Below, piece by piece: positions 11,831 through 22,905 of a stretch of 64,000 nucleotides of DNA (positions within the stretch are counted from its first letter, which is position 1; the number at the start of each line of letters is the position of its first letter). The DNA is from Simmondsia chinensis (Eukaryota; Streptophyta; Magnoliopsida; Caryophyllales; Simmondsiaceae): the NCBI GenBank assembly GCA_018398585.1, contig JAGTTD010000011.1, positions 18,591,346 through 18,655,345 on the forward strand, in the 5' to 3' direction. The position numbers were made by a program, and so were the translations under genes. The notes beneath the pieces are model-generated. The model saw nothing but the letters and a program-made list of their open reading frames with translations, was not told the DNA's origin and searched no databases.

Positions 11831-12414
11831 AAAACCTTGGCAACTAGAGTAGACAAGTTTCTAGACAAATCTTTCTAAATTTTTAATGACTAGTCCCCTT
11901 TTTTTGTTTTAATTTACTATGGTCGTTCCCACTAAGTAGACTATTCTCTTAGTACCCATGACACCTTTTTCTCACTCTTTGTACCTTCATCAGTTAAGAC
12001 AATGAGTAATTGCCATTAATAGATGCATACTGAACTGATTAAAGGTCCTTGATAGGCAAATCAGGATCATATCCTGTTGAGATTGGCTATCAATATCTGC
12101 ATCAAGGATTCCTGAGATAGATTTTCACACTATGTGAACTCTTCTCTTAGTTCTCATAACACCTTTTCTCTTAAACTATACTTTTATCAGTTTAGATAAT
12201 GAGCAATCTCTATTACTCAAAAATCAATTGAAAGACCTTGATAGGCAAGTCAGGATCATATTCTGTTGAGATTGGCTATCAATATTTGTATCATGAATTC
12301 CAGTTCCATTAAATAAGCCATCATCATATGACACGCTCTTGAACTGAACTTTCTTAACTTAATCGTGCGTCTATCATCTTTCTCTTAAGCTATTCTCATT
12401 CTACAAGTTCTCTA
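11831..12414 (-). other. Co1 degraded region with a 190 bp tandem duplication
   Basis: Lies where Co1 gag should be; I could not recognise a gag domain in any frame. 11950-12310 holds two diverged copies of a unit of about 190 bp. The words ttgataggcaa, tcaggatcatat and tgttgagattggctatcaat recur at this distance (first copy near 12049-12095, second near 12239-12285). Probably a local duplication in decayed copia sequence. Confidence 0.5.
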
Positions 12415-13290
12415 ATTAAAAACTTCTTTCAAGTATATGAACGTCTCTATTATAGTCAACAAGTCAAGTATCTTATACTACAACACATTTGACATCTAAT
12501 GTCTGCATGTTGCAACTGAATAACACATTAGTCTAGCAAAACATTCTAAACATTTTCTTCGACTTAGTAGATCTACCAGCAAAAAAACTAGAGAACCCTG
12601 AGCATCAACTAGTGCTCCACATATACCAAGACATTAAATTGTAGCGAGCATAAATGAATGGACAAGTAATATCAGTATTGATCATAATAAAATATATTAT
12701 AAGTAGTCTGAAATCAAAAATTGTAAACAAGTCATAGAATGTATAAGATCACTTTTCTTACTTTAGCAAACAAAAAACCTTCGGAGTTCACAATCCAACA
12801 CTTACATGTTTGCCGTGGCGACCCAATCAAACTAACCAAAACTCCCCATCGTCGAGGCCGAATTGAGATATCAGATGGGTGAGAACTCTTCTCAATAAAT
12901 ATATTTTCTTATAAGCTCTTACTAAACATATTTAACACACTACTATTCTCTCAGTTTCTAAGGTCATACAATAGAGCTCCTCGAGGAGGCAAATGTAGAC
13001 CCTAGTCATGTGTACATCGCTACCTTGACATTCACAGAAGTCCACGAAGTACTCCACGTTGGCGTGGCCGCACCTGTTTTCCTGCACTTCAGTCTATCTC
13101 TAAGAGATCTCACTTTGTACTCTTCAAATGAACGCCCTCCTTGGAGGATTCGCACCCACCTGCTACACTGCTAGACCGGTACTAGATGCCATGAGAATTC
13201 TTTTAGAAGCTTGCTTCTAATTGATAATTTGAGTCTTGTGAACCTTTTAATAATTTTAGCAAACAAACAAAGCATGGAATCCACCTAACC
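12415..13290 (-). other. Co1 non-coding leader, first conserved block
   Basis: Non-coding. 12415-13030 is the inverted counterpart of 1-639. 12870-13200 is also similar to the Co2 leader at about 49510-49850 (gagctcctcgaggaggc against gagctcctcggggaggc; agaccggta in both), which places it between the gag position and the primer-binding site of a minus-strand copia element. A second version of the same block is at 15691-16060. Confidence 0.5.
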
Positions 13291-13294
13291 AACC

Positions 13295-13415
13295 ACAACA
13301 ACAACATTCCCAGTGCCACAAGGGCTCCTGCTCTTGCAGGGTCGGGGGGTATGATGTATGTAGCTTTACCCCATTAGGGTGAGACCCTGATGAGAGACTG
13401 TTTTCGAGGACCCCC
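13295..13415 (-). mobile_element. tRNA-type SINE fragment (TS-like)
   Basis: On the plus strand this reads caacaacaacattccc, then ccacaagggctcctgctcttgc, a variable middle, then gagactgttttcgagg. I recognise these as blocks of the TS-like plant SINEs in reverse orientation, with the TTG-type tail on the left. A related copy is at about 61000-61110. The distal tRNA-related head is incomplete here. The family name is from memory and was not checked against a database. Confidence 0.55.
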
Positions 13416-13964
13416 AGCCTGATATTTGAAAGTTATGAGTACCTGAATATAGTGCATGTAAGGCAATGACATTATGCGAAGCATGTATGTATGTAAGCAT
13501 GTAAACACATAATCGAAGTAGGCAAAATAATCAGGTAAGCATTTAAGCATGTACCCATGGGGGCATAACAGCCTGAGCAGAAGGTAAAAGCAAATAAGCA
13601 TATAGGGGAGAGATCGTACAAGCGAGAAAGTAAAGAAAGAGAGAAAGAGAGCAAGAGAGAGGGGGGAGTAAGTAGAGAAAAAGGGAAAGATAGCGAGTTA
13701 GGGAGAATGAGAGAGAGAGAGAGTGCGAGAGAGTGAAATGAGAGAGTGAGTATAGAGTGCAGAAAGTATCAACAACAATTAGATCTACACCCTAAAGTAA
13801 CAAATCCTAGTAGCGCTAAGCTACCACGACCGCCCGTACTACATACGTACAAACAATTCTACAAGCATCCTCGTATTACTAGAAACTAGCTAACGGGTGC
13901 TCAAAGGTCCTACGTTGCTGAATTAGTTATCCCTAAAACCTCTATACCCCAATAACTAATCCTC
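13416..13964. repeat. Unassigned stretch with GA-rich microsatellite
   Basis: No gene recognised. About 13620-13760 is a purine-rich run with many ga and gagaga repeats, including gagagagagagag near 13709. It lies between the SINE fragment and the RTE LINE and may be LINE 3' flank. Confidence 0.5.
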
Positions 13965-15690
13965 CACTAAGCTCTACCTAGGGCCATCTCTTTATTTAGG
14001 TTGAGGTAGGGGATGTCCTATCGAATTATTTTTGATCAACTCTTCTTTGGCCGGCCTTTTCCACTCTTCTTGTCTAAACTATGGAGTTGTTCGCATCCCC
14101 TTACATGGGCAGCGGTGGGTCCCCATCCAACTCTTCTTTGAATGGCCTTTTCCTCTCTTCTCGTCTGTGGAATTGTGTCCAGCCAACCCTAGGGCCACTA
14201 ATCGCTCAATAAATGCCATAACTATGTACAACTAGCCAGGCATACTCTATGGTATCTTATGAGTGCTTGATGTATTTGCAGAGTCGATGCTCCTACCCCC
14301 CTAAATCGAATACACCTATACTAATCCTCTATCAAGCTCTATCGAGGCCCATTTTTTCATTTAGGTTGAGATAGGTGAGGCCTTGTTGAATTGTCTCCAT
14401 CCATCTCTTCTTCGGTCGTCCTTTCCCTCTCTTTCTGTCTGTTATCTGGAGTTGTTCACATCTCCTGACCGGGGCAGTGGTGGGTCTGCTCCTAACATGA
14501 CCGAATCATCATAGACGTTGCTCCCTGAGCTTATCCTCTATTAGGGTGACGCCTGATTTATCTCTTGTAACGTCATTTCTGATTCTATCTTTTCTTGAGT
14601 GCCCACACATCCACCTTAACATCCTCATCTCTGCCACCTTCAGTTTTAGCGTGTGATAGCACTTAACTAGCCAGCACTCTGTCCCGTATGACATAGCCAG
14701 CCTCACTATTGTCTTATAGTATTTACCCTTTAATTTTAGCAGGAACTTCCTATCACACAGTACCGCATATGCCATTCTTTATTTATGCCAACCCACTTTA
14801 ATCCTGTTGTTGACATCTGCGTCCACTTCGCCATCTTGTTACACCATGGAACCCATGTATTTAAAGCATGCTTTTTGTGGTATGTGCTCTGATCCAATCC
14901 TTACGCATTCTGTACTTGTCATAGTAGAGGTGTTGGACTTGAATTTCATATACTCAGTCTTAGATCTATTGAGCCTTAGAACTTTCGATTCTAAGGCCAA
15001 CCTTCAAAGGTTTAGTTTGTCATTCACCATCTCCTTATATTCCCCCACCAGGATTATTTCATCGGCGAAAAGCATGAGCCAAGGCACTTCCCCTTGGATG
15101 TGCTCAGTCTGCTCATCTATAACCAAAATGAACAAAAAGAGACTCAAGACTAATCCTTGGTGTACTTTCTCTGTATTGGGAAAAAGCGTCTGTTTCCCCT
15201 TCCGTTGTGCGCATATTGGTTTAGGAGTCTTTGTACATGTCCTTGATGACTTGTATATAAGTCTCATGGATGCTTTTCCCCTCCACGACCCTCCATAGAA
15301 CCTCCCCCAGCACCCTATCAGATGCCTTCTCTAAATCAATGAAAACCATTTGAAGGTCCTTATGTCTATCTCTGTAGTACTCTATAGACCTCCTCAGAAG
15401 ATGGATGGCTTCTGTCATTGATCTACTTGGCATAAAACCAAATTGGTTCTCTAAGACCCCTGCTTGTTGTCAGAGCCTTCTTTCTATGACCCGCTCCCAG
15501 AGCTTCAGAGTGTGGCTCATTAGTTTGATTCCTCTGTAGTTGGCACAACTCTGAACGTCACCTTTATTCTTATAGTCGGGGACTAGTGTACTCTTTCGCC
15601 ATTCATCTGGTATCCTTTTCCTTGGAGGAATCCGCCTAACCATTCTCTGTATGTGTCCAACGATGAGCTAACCAATCTACTCGTTACTCC
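13965..15690 (-). pseudogene. RTE-clade LINE, 5'-truncated reverse transcriptase remnant
   Basis: Minus-strand non-LTR retrotransposon. In coding order: a stretch with STLVPDYKNKGDVQSC and SHTLKLWERVIERRL (about 15600-15490); NQFGFMPSRSMTEAIHLLRR (15440-15380); MVFIDLEKASDRVLGEVLW (about 15350-15295); the active-site region LMLFADEIILVGE (about 15080-15040); and a C-terminal stretch with KVAEMRMLRWMCGH (about 14650-14600). This order is typical of plant RTE (BovB-like) elements. The catalytic FADD reads FADE, and stops break the frame several times. The endonuclease is missing, as expected from 5' truncation during target-primed reverse transcription. It sits in the Co1 leader. 13965-14140 and 14310-14490 are two diverged copies of one 3' segment. 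Confidence 0.8.
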
Positions 15691-16060
15691 ACGGGAGAGG
15701 AGCATAACAAATTATCAGTAAGTGAGAAATATTCTCAACTAATATGTTTCCCAAGAATAATTAATTCACTGTTTCGTCCTTGGTCTCTAAGAGAGTATTA
15801 CAATGCTCCCTTGGAGACTAATATACTATCTTAATCAAGTGTATACCATTGCCTAAACATTAGTACAAGTAAAACAAGATACTCCACATCAATTTGGCCA
15901 CATCTGCTTTCCCATATCTCTATATGTCATAAAGAAGTCTAACCCTGTATTCCCTGAACAAATACCCTCCATAGGGAGTAGCACGTATGCACTATACTAT
16001 TAGACTAGCAATGGGGACCATGAGGGAGCAGCTCCTGTACCTCGCCCCCACTTGATATTT
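15691..16060 (-). other. Co1 leader, second copy of the conserved block
   Basis: Non-coding. Shares with 12870-13200 and with Co2 49510-49870 the order gtgagaa..attctcaa, ggtctctaa.., tactccac..ggccgcat-like words and the agac..g..atgggga end. Having two versions in one element points to a duplication of the leader or to two overlapping copia copies. Confidence 0.45.
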
Positions 16061-16084
16061 TGAACAATGGATCTTTCTTTAAGT

Positions 16085-16880
16085 TTGATTATCTCATAAT
16101 CAATAATTAAAATCATATTCTAAATTTTATTTAAATATTAAATAAAACCCTAATCTAATTAGGTTCTTTTAATTATCCAACCTATGTCATCTAATTTCAT
16201 TAGATACATTATGAGAATTTTCTTTTCAAGTAATTCAACTTTTGAATTATGTACTCAAATTAGATCTATTTAACAAAAATTCTCCAATTAGACGAAATCA
16301 AATATTTCACCAAGTTATATAGCCTTATTACTTTATTCATATCATACATGATATTTAACTCATTCAATAATCTTGAATATGGGAACCAAAATTTCATAAA
16401 TGTCATGTTATAAAATAATTTAAGTAACAACATTTAAGGCCCATAGGTTGGATTAGTTAAAGATTTTTCTAAAACAGTTTTAGAAAAGATTATCACATAA
16501 TTTGAATTAGAATTTCATTCTAATTAATTAATTACTTATTTAAATTATTTAAATAAAAAGTAAATTTTTCTTTTAAGGTGATGTAGTGCTCAGTACACTA
16601 ATCCCTTTTAATATATATATTTTTTAATTTTAGTTTAAATAAATAGTTAATTATTTTTTATCATAATCTCATTAGACCGTAAATCGAATATCTAATCTTA
16701 TTAGATATTCTTTTTTTTGAATTATCATAAAATATTCAACGGTTGAATATTTCACACATTGATTCAAAATCTAATCACAATAGATTTAATAATCTAAATC
16801 ATTCAACTATTTGAAAATCTAATCTTATTAGACTTGATTTTGAAATACACTCCTTGATTGAATTATGACTCATATAGAGT
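16085..16880 (-). repeat. Co1 leader hairpin region
   Basis: AT-rich stretch with repeated short perfect inverted repeats separated by 3 nt: GATTAT-ctc-ATAATC (16087-16101), ATCTAAT-ttc-ATTAGAT (16189-16205), 9 bp arms AATTAGAAT/ATTCTAATT (16505-16525), and 11 bp arms GAATATCTAAT-ctt-ATTAGATATTC (16686-16710). The same motifs form a more regular array in Co2 (49912-50430). Lies directly upstream of the primer-binding site in element orientation. Confidence 0.75.
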
Positions 16881-17059
16881 TGTAAATAATTTAAAATTTT
16901 AATGAATATTCAATCTTGTTATTGAACTCTTTAACAACAATTTTCAGTATTACCTTTTCCTTTAATGAAATTCTTAGTTTCATATTTTTGTAATTCTCTG
17001 TACTCTAATTTTGTCAAACCTGATATTTTTAATGTCAATTATGAACATATTCAGAGTTT

Positions 17060-17071
17060 GCTCTGATACCA
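17060..17071 (-). other. Co1 primer-binding site (tRNA-iMet type)
   Basis: gctctgatacca on the plus strand, the exact complement of TGGTATCAGAGC, 2 bp from the LTR boundary at 17074. Confidence 0.85.
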
Positions 17072-17073
17072 AT

Positions 17074-17640
17074 TGTTAGGAACATATTTCAAAATTATCA
17101 AATATTTCCCTAGAGCGGCATAACGGAAAAATAATTTAAAATTCTTACTTTTAAATCTAAAGCTCTAACCTAATTAGACTATTCAATTAGATCTATATCT
17201 TACTCTAGTAGATTCATAATTTGATGATCAAAAAAATTGAATAAAACAAGTATAAACATGGTATGCAGAATAAACTAAATAAAAGAAAACAAATTAAATA
17301 TCAAATATTTAATTAGACATACCTAAAGCATGAATCCTGATCCCAACTTGAAAAATTTGAGCACACAATTTGAGGGAATTATCAACACCCACTCAGCACA
17401 CCAAAGAAGAAGGCAGACGTGGGAAGGAAATGCCAGAGGAATAGGATGCAGTCACTATTTTCGTTTTGTATAAATAAGAGACAATACTGTGGTTGTAAAG
17501 TATCTAGCACCGTAATACAAACTTCTTCTTGTTTCTTTATAGCATGCTTGTGCTTTTTACCTAGGAGCAGCGTAACTTAGCCTAAATTAGTAGAGAGTAG
17601 ATCATCTTTGTACTTGCTTTTTTCAGGGCAATATAGTACT
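17074..17640 (-). repeat. Co1 5' LTR (outer end not defined)
   Basis: Starts on the plus strand with TGTTAGGAACATATTTC next to the primer-binding site, resembling an inner segment of the Co2 LTR (tgttgggaagaatttc at 55388). The middle keeps Co2-like words (acatacct near 17314). Beyond about 17450 the similarity fades, and the segment matching the other half of the LTR (as at 3163-4054) is not seen. The LTR is therefore truncated or rearranged, and 17640 is only an approximate limit. Confidence 0.5.
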
Positions 17641-18970
17641 TCAGGTTCCAGGTATGAACATTCTATTTTAATCTTTCCCCACAATCGATGAGTTGAGAAT
17701 TAAGGCATTGTTCTAGCGCTTTGACGGCAAATGCTTGACCTTGATTGTGTTGGTTTTAATGCTGGTGCAACTGCTTACTAAGTCAAGTGAACTTATGTTT
17801 GTGTTATTGTTTAAGGGCTTTGATGACCAAGGCTTAATGTTGATTGCTTTGGTCCTCTTCCAGCAACTTAAATATCGTTTGCTCCATCTTAATTTTGCCA
17901 AACTCTAACTCATTTTTTTTATTACAAGTCAAGGGCGTTAGGCCTATAAATATGATTGACTTGGGCTTGTAAGTGAACTGCTAAGCTCTTGAGTTTGTCT
18001 CCACCCCAATTCCTAATTTTTAAGTGTACGAGGAAATGTGTTTGTGGGCTTTGCTCCATCACGTTAAATGCCACTTGAGTTAGGTCCATATCCTTTAATT
18101 TTCCTTTACATATATAAAATCCAAAAAAATATCTAAAAAGTCTCCTTAATTGGAGAATAAGAAGAATCCACATTAGTTGCAAACTAAAGTCGGATTCACC
18201 AAAAGCACCATATATTTTTCTTGAGAAGGTGATTAGTTGAGGTTAAACACGTGCGGTCCAAAATTCGGGCTCACTCCCACGTCAATACGAGTCCCTTTTT
18301 GCATGTTTGTTTGATTTGTATTTACGGTGACCACATGCACACATTAAGCAAACAAAAAGAGCCAACACACATCAATAATTTTTATTTAGAATCTACTAAA
18401 TTTTGGCAAAAGATAACTGATTTATAAAATTCTTAAATTTATAAAACTTTTAAACATTAAGATAAATCATTGTACACTATTGAACCATTATGACATCTAT
18501 GTAGTAAATGTAAAAATATTAGGATACCTAATTTATAACTTCCCTATTTAATATTATATAGCAATTCAAAATGATGAAAAATTTTCTATTGAAACAATGA
18601 CAAAGTGACAATTGGCCACCGCTTGAATATTTGGTCCAATTCTTTTTCAATGCTATGGCGTTAAAGGTTTATGTTCCAATCTGGTTTATTTTCCTTCTAT
18701 CAGAATCCGCATGATAATTAACGTGCACATTTTTGCGCCACTTGGAATCACGACCTCTGCCATATTACAAGAGAAGTCATTTTTTGTCCAATGGGTGCAA
18801 AACCTTTTCCGCCCGAATTGTTTTTTGTCAAAAATGGAGCAACTAACAATGGAAAAGTGGAAAACTTATTCCTAGAATGTAATTTTCCATCCTACCAAAA
18901 GAACCTTAGTGGAGGTGGTTTTCCCCAGGTTGTTGTGAAGGAGTTGATAAGTGAATATTTATTGGGTTTG
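17641..18970. other. Unassigned AT-rich sequence
   Basis: No gene or element recognised. Short open frames at 17713-17901, 17922-18182 and 18791-19000 show no familiar motif, and the last runs into the Gy3 LTR. The final part is simply the left target flank of Gy3 (gtttg at 18966-18970). Confidence 0.4.
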
Positions 18971-19406
18971 TGTTATGCCCCAAACGTTAAACAACTATAA
19001 TTTAAAAAAAAATAGCACTGAAGACAAATTTTGTTATTACAGTTAGAATTAGGGTTTTGGCACCAAAAACTGAAATTTTAATATTTTTTAGTTTTTCTAA
19101 TTTTTAGTTCAATTCCTACTCAAATTATATAAGAAGCTTATAAAAGGCCAAATGTGCTCCATTATAATTCACTCTTATACAATTAATAAAATTTCAAGTG
19201 ATATTTTCTCTCAATTCTCTTACCACCCCCCCCCCCCCCCCCCTGCGGGATTCATCTCTCTCTCTCCCTCTCCGTCTTTGCAATTTCTGCATATTTCAAC
19301 CCCAATTTTTGTTCTCCTCCTCTCTCTTCTATTTTTCTAAAAAAATTTCCATACTTTCGCAAAGAACTAGCGAGTTTTGGCCTAAGTACTAACTTAGGTC
19401 ATAACA
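18971..19406 (+). repeat. 5' LTR of Gy3
   Basis: TGTTATGCCC to CATAACA, 436 bp. It is about 50 bp longer than the 3' LTR (385 bp), partly because of an 18-C run at 19226-19243 where the 3' copy has tctctccccctc. TATA-like tatataagaag near 19125-19136. Confidence 0.85.
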
Positions 19407-19409
19407 AGG

Positions 19410-19421
19410 TGGTATTAGAGC
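19410..19421 (+). other. Gy3 primer-binding site
   Basis: TGGTATTAGAGC: the usual TGGTATCAGAGC with one C-to-T change. Confidence 0.8.
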
Positions 19422-20164
19422 TAGTAATGAACCAAGAAAGCATTAATGGCACCATGAAAACCCCTAACCACTTCTAACAGTTCTCTGCCCGAAAAGGTCA
19501 AGGACCAAATTGATTGCTTGTTATGAAAGATTGTGGGTTTGGATGCCAACCATCCAAGAATATAGCCCAAAAAAAAAACGGGTTTAAAGAACTGCAAGAT
19601 TTAAGTCACAAACAAGACCAATGCTTGCAACGGATTGAAGACCATGCAGCCAAAGTAGATACATGGATGGAACGTACTGAATCGAGCACCTAACAGAAAG
19701 AAGCTCGATTGCGAACACTTATAAGCAAATCTTGGAGTGCAAAGAGAAAACGGAGGTAATTAGAGTTAACCAAACTTATAGGCCTCCTCCTATTTTGCCT
19801 CTCCCAAATCATAGTTCCTCGAGCCACGTACAAGTTGATAAAAATATGATTTCTAATGCAACATGTGTGGAAAAAGAGTTATGATTGATGATTTGAATAA
19901 TGAATCCCATCCTGCTAGAAGAAACGACTTTAGGAATGATAGAAACTAAAACTAAGATAGAAACCAACATAGAGTCAAGAAACCTTACCAAAAACATGAA
20001 TTTTACCCTATTTGATTCAACTTACCCAAGGGGTTGGGCAACTAGGCGTGATAAATATTTTACTTACTTTGAGATGTCGGAGCAAGAAAGGTGGGAAACC
20101 CTTAGTGTATATTTACAAGGTGATGTTGAAACTTGGTATGAGAGTTTTCTTCAAGGAAGGCTTG
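19422..20164 (+). pseudogene. Gy3 gag, 5' half
   Basis: Broken gag reading frame, open from 19900, with a capsid-like RRDKYFTYFEMSEQERWE and LQGDVETWYESFLQG, similar to LRRCERYFL in Gy2/Gy4. It is interrupted at 20164/20165 by Gy4 and resumes at 24803 with one copy of the GCTTG target site. Confidence 0.75.
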
Positions 20165-20507
20165 TGTTAAGATCGAGATTTGATCTTGATCTTAACTTAA
20201 TGAAAAAAGAGTAAGGGATGAGAAAGAAGTGAAAGGAGATGAGAAAGTAGAGAGAGAATAAGATGAGAAGAGAAGTTTATCTCATATAGATTAGTAATTT
20301 TCATTGAATCCCTCAACCATACACAAGATTAACCTATTTAAAGGGAATTTGAAACAAGAATTCAAATTCCTAACATCAAACTATTTCCCGCCAAAACTAA
20401 CAACCGGAACCCCCTTTGCCTAAATAATTTTGGCACCAACATTGCAATTCAACTAATACAAGTAATTCGTGACTTATTACATCAAAATATTAAAGGAAAA
20501 CGTAACA
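20165..20507 (-). repeat. 3' LTR of Gy4
   Basis: Plus-strand TGTTAAG to GTAACA, 343 bp, same length as the 5' copy. Confidence 0.92.
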
Positions 20508-20520
20508 ATCCCCTCCCCTT
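20508..20520 (-). other. Gy4 polypurine tract
   Basis: Complement of atcccctcccctt, i.e. aaggggaggggat, the same as in Gy2. The conserved ggacacgaatgttgt motif precedes it in element orientation. Confidence 0.85.
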
Positions 20521-20535
20521 ACAACATTCGTGTCC

Positions 20536-22110
20536 TCAAGCATGAAAAGAAGGAAATTGACTCAACAAAAAATTCTTTTCTTCCCATGTGATGAAGGCTT
20601 CATCCAAGTTGCTCCAATTAACCTGCAGTTGCTGAACCCTGTTACCTGCTGCTGCTGCTGGCCCTTCTTCTACTACTGCAGCTGGTTGTAACTTCAAAAG
20701 GACATTGGAGCCCATGTCTGGAGGAGCTAAGGATGGTCGGTGACCAGCTTGAACCCGCTTTTTAAGAAGGGAAACATGAATGACCGGGTGAATGTAGGAG
20801 TCGGGTGGCAGCTCTAATTTATAAGCCACCTTGCCAATTCTTTCCAACACCTTGTAAGGACCAAAAAATCTGGCACATAGCTTGACATTCTTCCTTACTG
20901 CTGCTGTTGATTGCCTATATGGCTGCAATTTCAGATATACCATGTCTCCTACCTTAAAATTTCGATCAACTCTCTTCTTATCAGCATACCACTTCATCCG
21001 GGCTTGAGATTCTGTGAGATTGTGCTTTAGCTGGTGCAAAACATGTTTCCTTTGCTGCAACATATTAGCTACTTCACCCAAATTAGTCCCAACTCCTTGC
21101 AACCCAAAAAAAGAGGGAGGATCATATCCAAACAAGGCCTTGAAGGGAGAAATGCCCAAGGAAGTATGAAAATGGGTATTATACCAAAATTCTACCAAAG
21201 AAAGCCACCTTCCCCACACCTTAGGATGATTAAATACCATGCTCCTGAGGTATTGTTCAATGCATTGGTTAACCCTCTCTGTCTGACCATCGGTTTGAGG
21301 GTGGTATGAAGAACTCATAGCCAAGGTCGTTCCCAAGAGTCTAAACAACTCCTTCCAAAAGCGACTTGTGAAGAGTTTACCCCTATCTGAAACTATGGAT
21401 TGGGGCAATCCATGAAGCTTGTAGATATTGTCTAAGAACACACGAGCTAATTTTTCTGCAGTAATAGGTCGTGCCAAAGCAATGAAGTGCCCAGATTTTG
21501 TGAACCGATCAACAACTACCCAAATCACCTCCTTTCCCTCTGACTTAGGTAATCATTCGATGAAATCCATGCTTATGTGTTGCCATATGCCCTCAGGAAC
21601 AGGCATGGGCTGGAGCAGCCCTTGGTATCTATGATCACCAAGTTTGGTTTGTTGGCAAACCTCACAACTTTGCACCAAACTAGTCACTTCCCTCTTCATC
21701 CCGGGCCAGCTAAAGTGAAGCCTCAATCTCTGATAGGTCCCCTCAATGCCTGAGTGACCTCCCCATGAAGAATCATGTGCAGCATTGATAATTTGGTGCC
21801 TGAGATCAGTAGAGCTACCAACATACAACTTTCCCTGAATTCTGATAGTACCTCGGGTAACAGAGATGTCTGCACCAGCAGCCAGATTGTCAGCCTTGTC
21901 CATACTAGCAGCCGCTATAACTTCTTGTGCAAAAGGATCATTCTCATAGGACTGATGTAACTCTTCCATCCAAGCAGGAGAAATCACGGAAATAGCTCCA
22001 AGGGAACCCTGCTCACAGCCCTCAAACTTGCGTGACAGTGCATCTGCAGCCCAGTTTTCTCTGCCTTTTCTGTACTCAATGTTGTAATTCAGCCCCAACG
22101 TCTTCAACAA
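20536..22110 (-). pseudogene. Gy4 RNase H end, integrase and chromodomain-like C-terminus
   Basis: Two long frames, 21553-22110 and 20536-21528, separated by one TGA near 21552 (Gly in the Gy2 sequence IEGLPKSEGK). The first holds the end of RNase H (ENWAADALSRKFEG) and the integrase HHCC finger (HSGIEGTYQRL, CEVCQQTK). The second, 330 codons, holds the integrase core (IVSDRGKLFTSRFW, HPQTDGQTERVNQ), the GPYKVLERIGKVAYKLE segment, and a chromodomain-like end VNWSNLDEAFITWEEKNF. The catalytic D,D,E positions appear present. This is one of the best preserved integrases in the window. Confidence 0.88.
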
Positions 22111-22140
22111 CCCTTTTCTTTGTATCCTTGTGACAATCTT

Positions 22141-22905
22141 CTAGTCCAATAAGTGTTTAAGACTTTGATGATCAGTCTTGATGATGAAATGATGCTCATC
22201 CAAGTAGTGCCTCCACTTATCAACCGCAAGCAAGATGGCAAGGTACTCTTTCTCATTTGTGGAAAGAGCTTGATGTTTTGCACTCAAAGCTTGGCTGCTG
22301 TATGCTATAGGTCTCCCTTCTCGAGACAATACTGCTCCAATGCCACTTCCACTTGCATCTGTCTCCAAAATGAAGCTTGAAGAGAAATCCGGCATAGCCA
22401 AAACTGGTGCTTTGCACATTGCAGTTTTGAGAGCATCGAAAGCCTTTTGAACATCCTCTGACCATTTGAAGGAATCTTTCTTAAGCTTACTCCCCTTAAT
22501 TATTTGCAAGTGAGCTGGTTCGGCTATCCCCTGCAGAGTGACTTTGGAGCCATGTGCATCAAATGACACCGAGAGATTTGCATAATCAAACAATACCGGA
22601 CTATAGGATCTCATCCAATCTACACCAAGCACCATGTCACACCCCCCCAAAGGAAAGATTCTAAAGTTGTAGCTGAACTTGCGGTCTTGCATTACCCAAG
22701 AGAAACCTTGGCATTTGTTCTGCGTGGTAACTGTCTTCCCATCAGCCACGGTGACTGCGAGAGGGTGAGTTTTGATCACCTCATGGCCTACTTTCTTGAC
22801 TACTTTAGGATCTATGAAGCTATGAGTACTCCCACTATCAATGAGAATGATAATGGACATCTTACCAGCTCTTCCTTTGATCCCAATTTGTGCTATGAGG
22901 TCCAT
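22141..22905 (-). pseudogene. Gy4 protease fused in frame to RNase H (RT deleted)
   Basis: A single 254-codon open frame. The first half is the aspartic protease (LIDSGSTHSFIDPK and GGCDMVLGVDWM). After KGSKL it passes straight to KKDSFKWSEDVQKAF, which in Gy2 lies after the RT, at the start of RNase H (FILETDASGSGIGAVL, EKEYLAILLAVDKWRHYL). In Gy2 the corresponding points are about 7748 and 8720, so 972 bp (324 codons) are missing with the frame kept. Both ends share gct, which suggests a microhomology deletion or a template switch. No stop lies inside the fused frame; it ends at a stop near 22140 where Gy2 has Gln. Confidence 0.88.

Noticed and set aside
13700..13740. GAGA-type regulatory element
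   Set aside because: A plain microsatellite in repeat-derived DNA with no gene nearby; no basis for a regulatory call.
14807..15298. 163-codon plus-strand open frame
   Set aside because: It is the antisense shadow of the RTE reverse transcriptase, whose motifs are clear on the minus strand.
17922..18182. Small minus-strand gene of 86 codons
   Set aside because: No domain, no supporting context, AT-rich composition; length is compatible with chance.
18791..19000. 69-codon plus-strand gene
   Set aside because: Its 3' end lies inside the Gy3 LTR (from 18971), so the stop codon comes from the insertion; no motif found in the rest.
19152..19340. Proline-rich peptide
   Set aside because: The proline run is only the translation of the C homopolymer in the Gy3 LTR.
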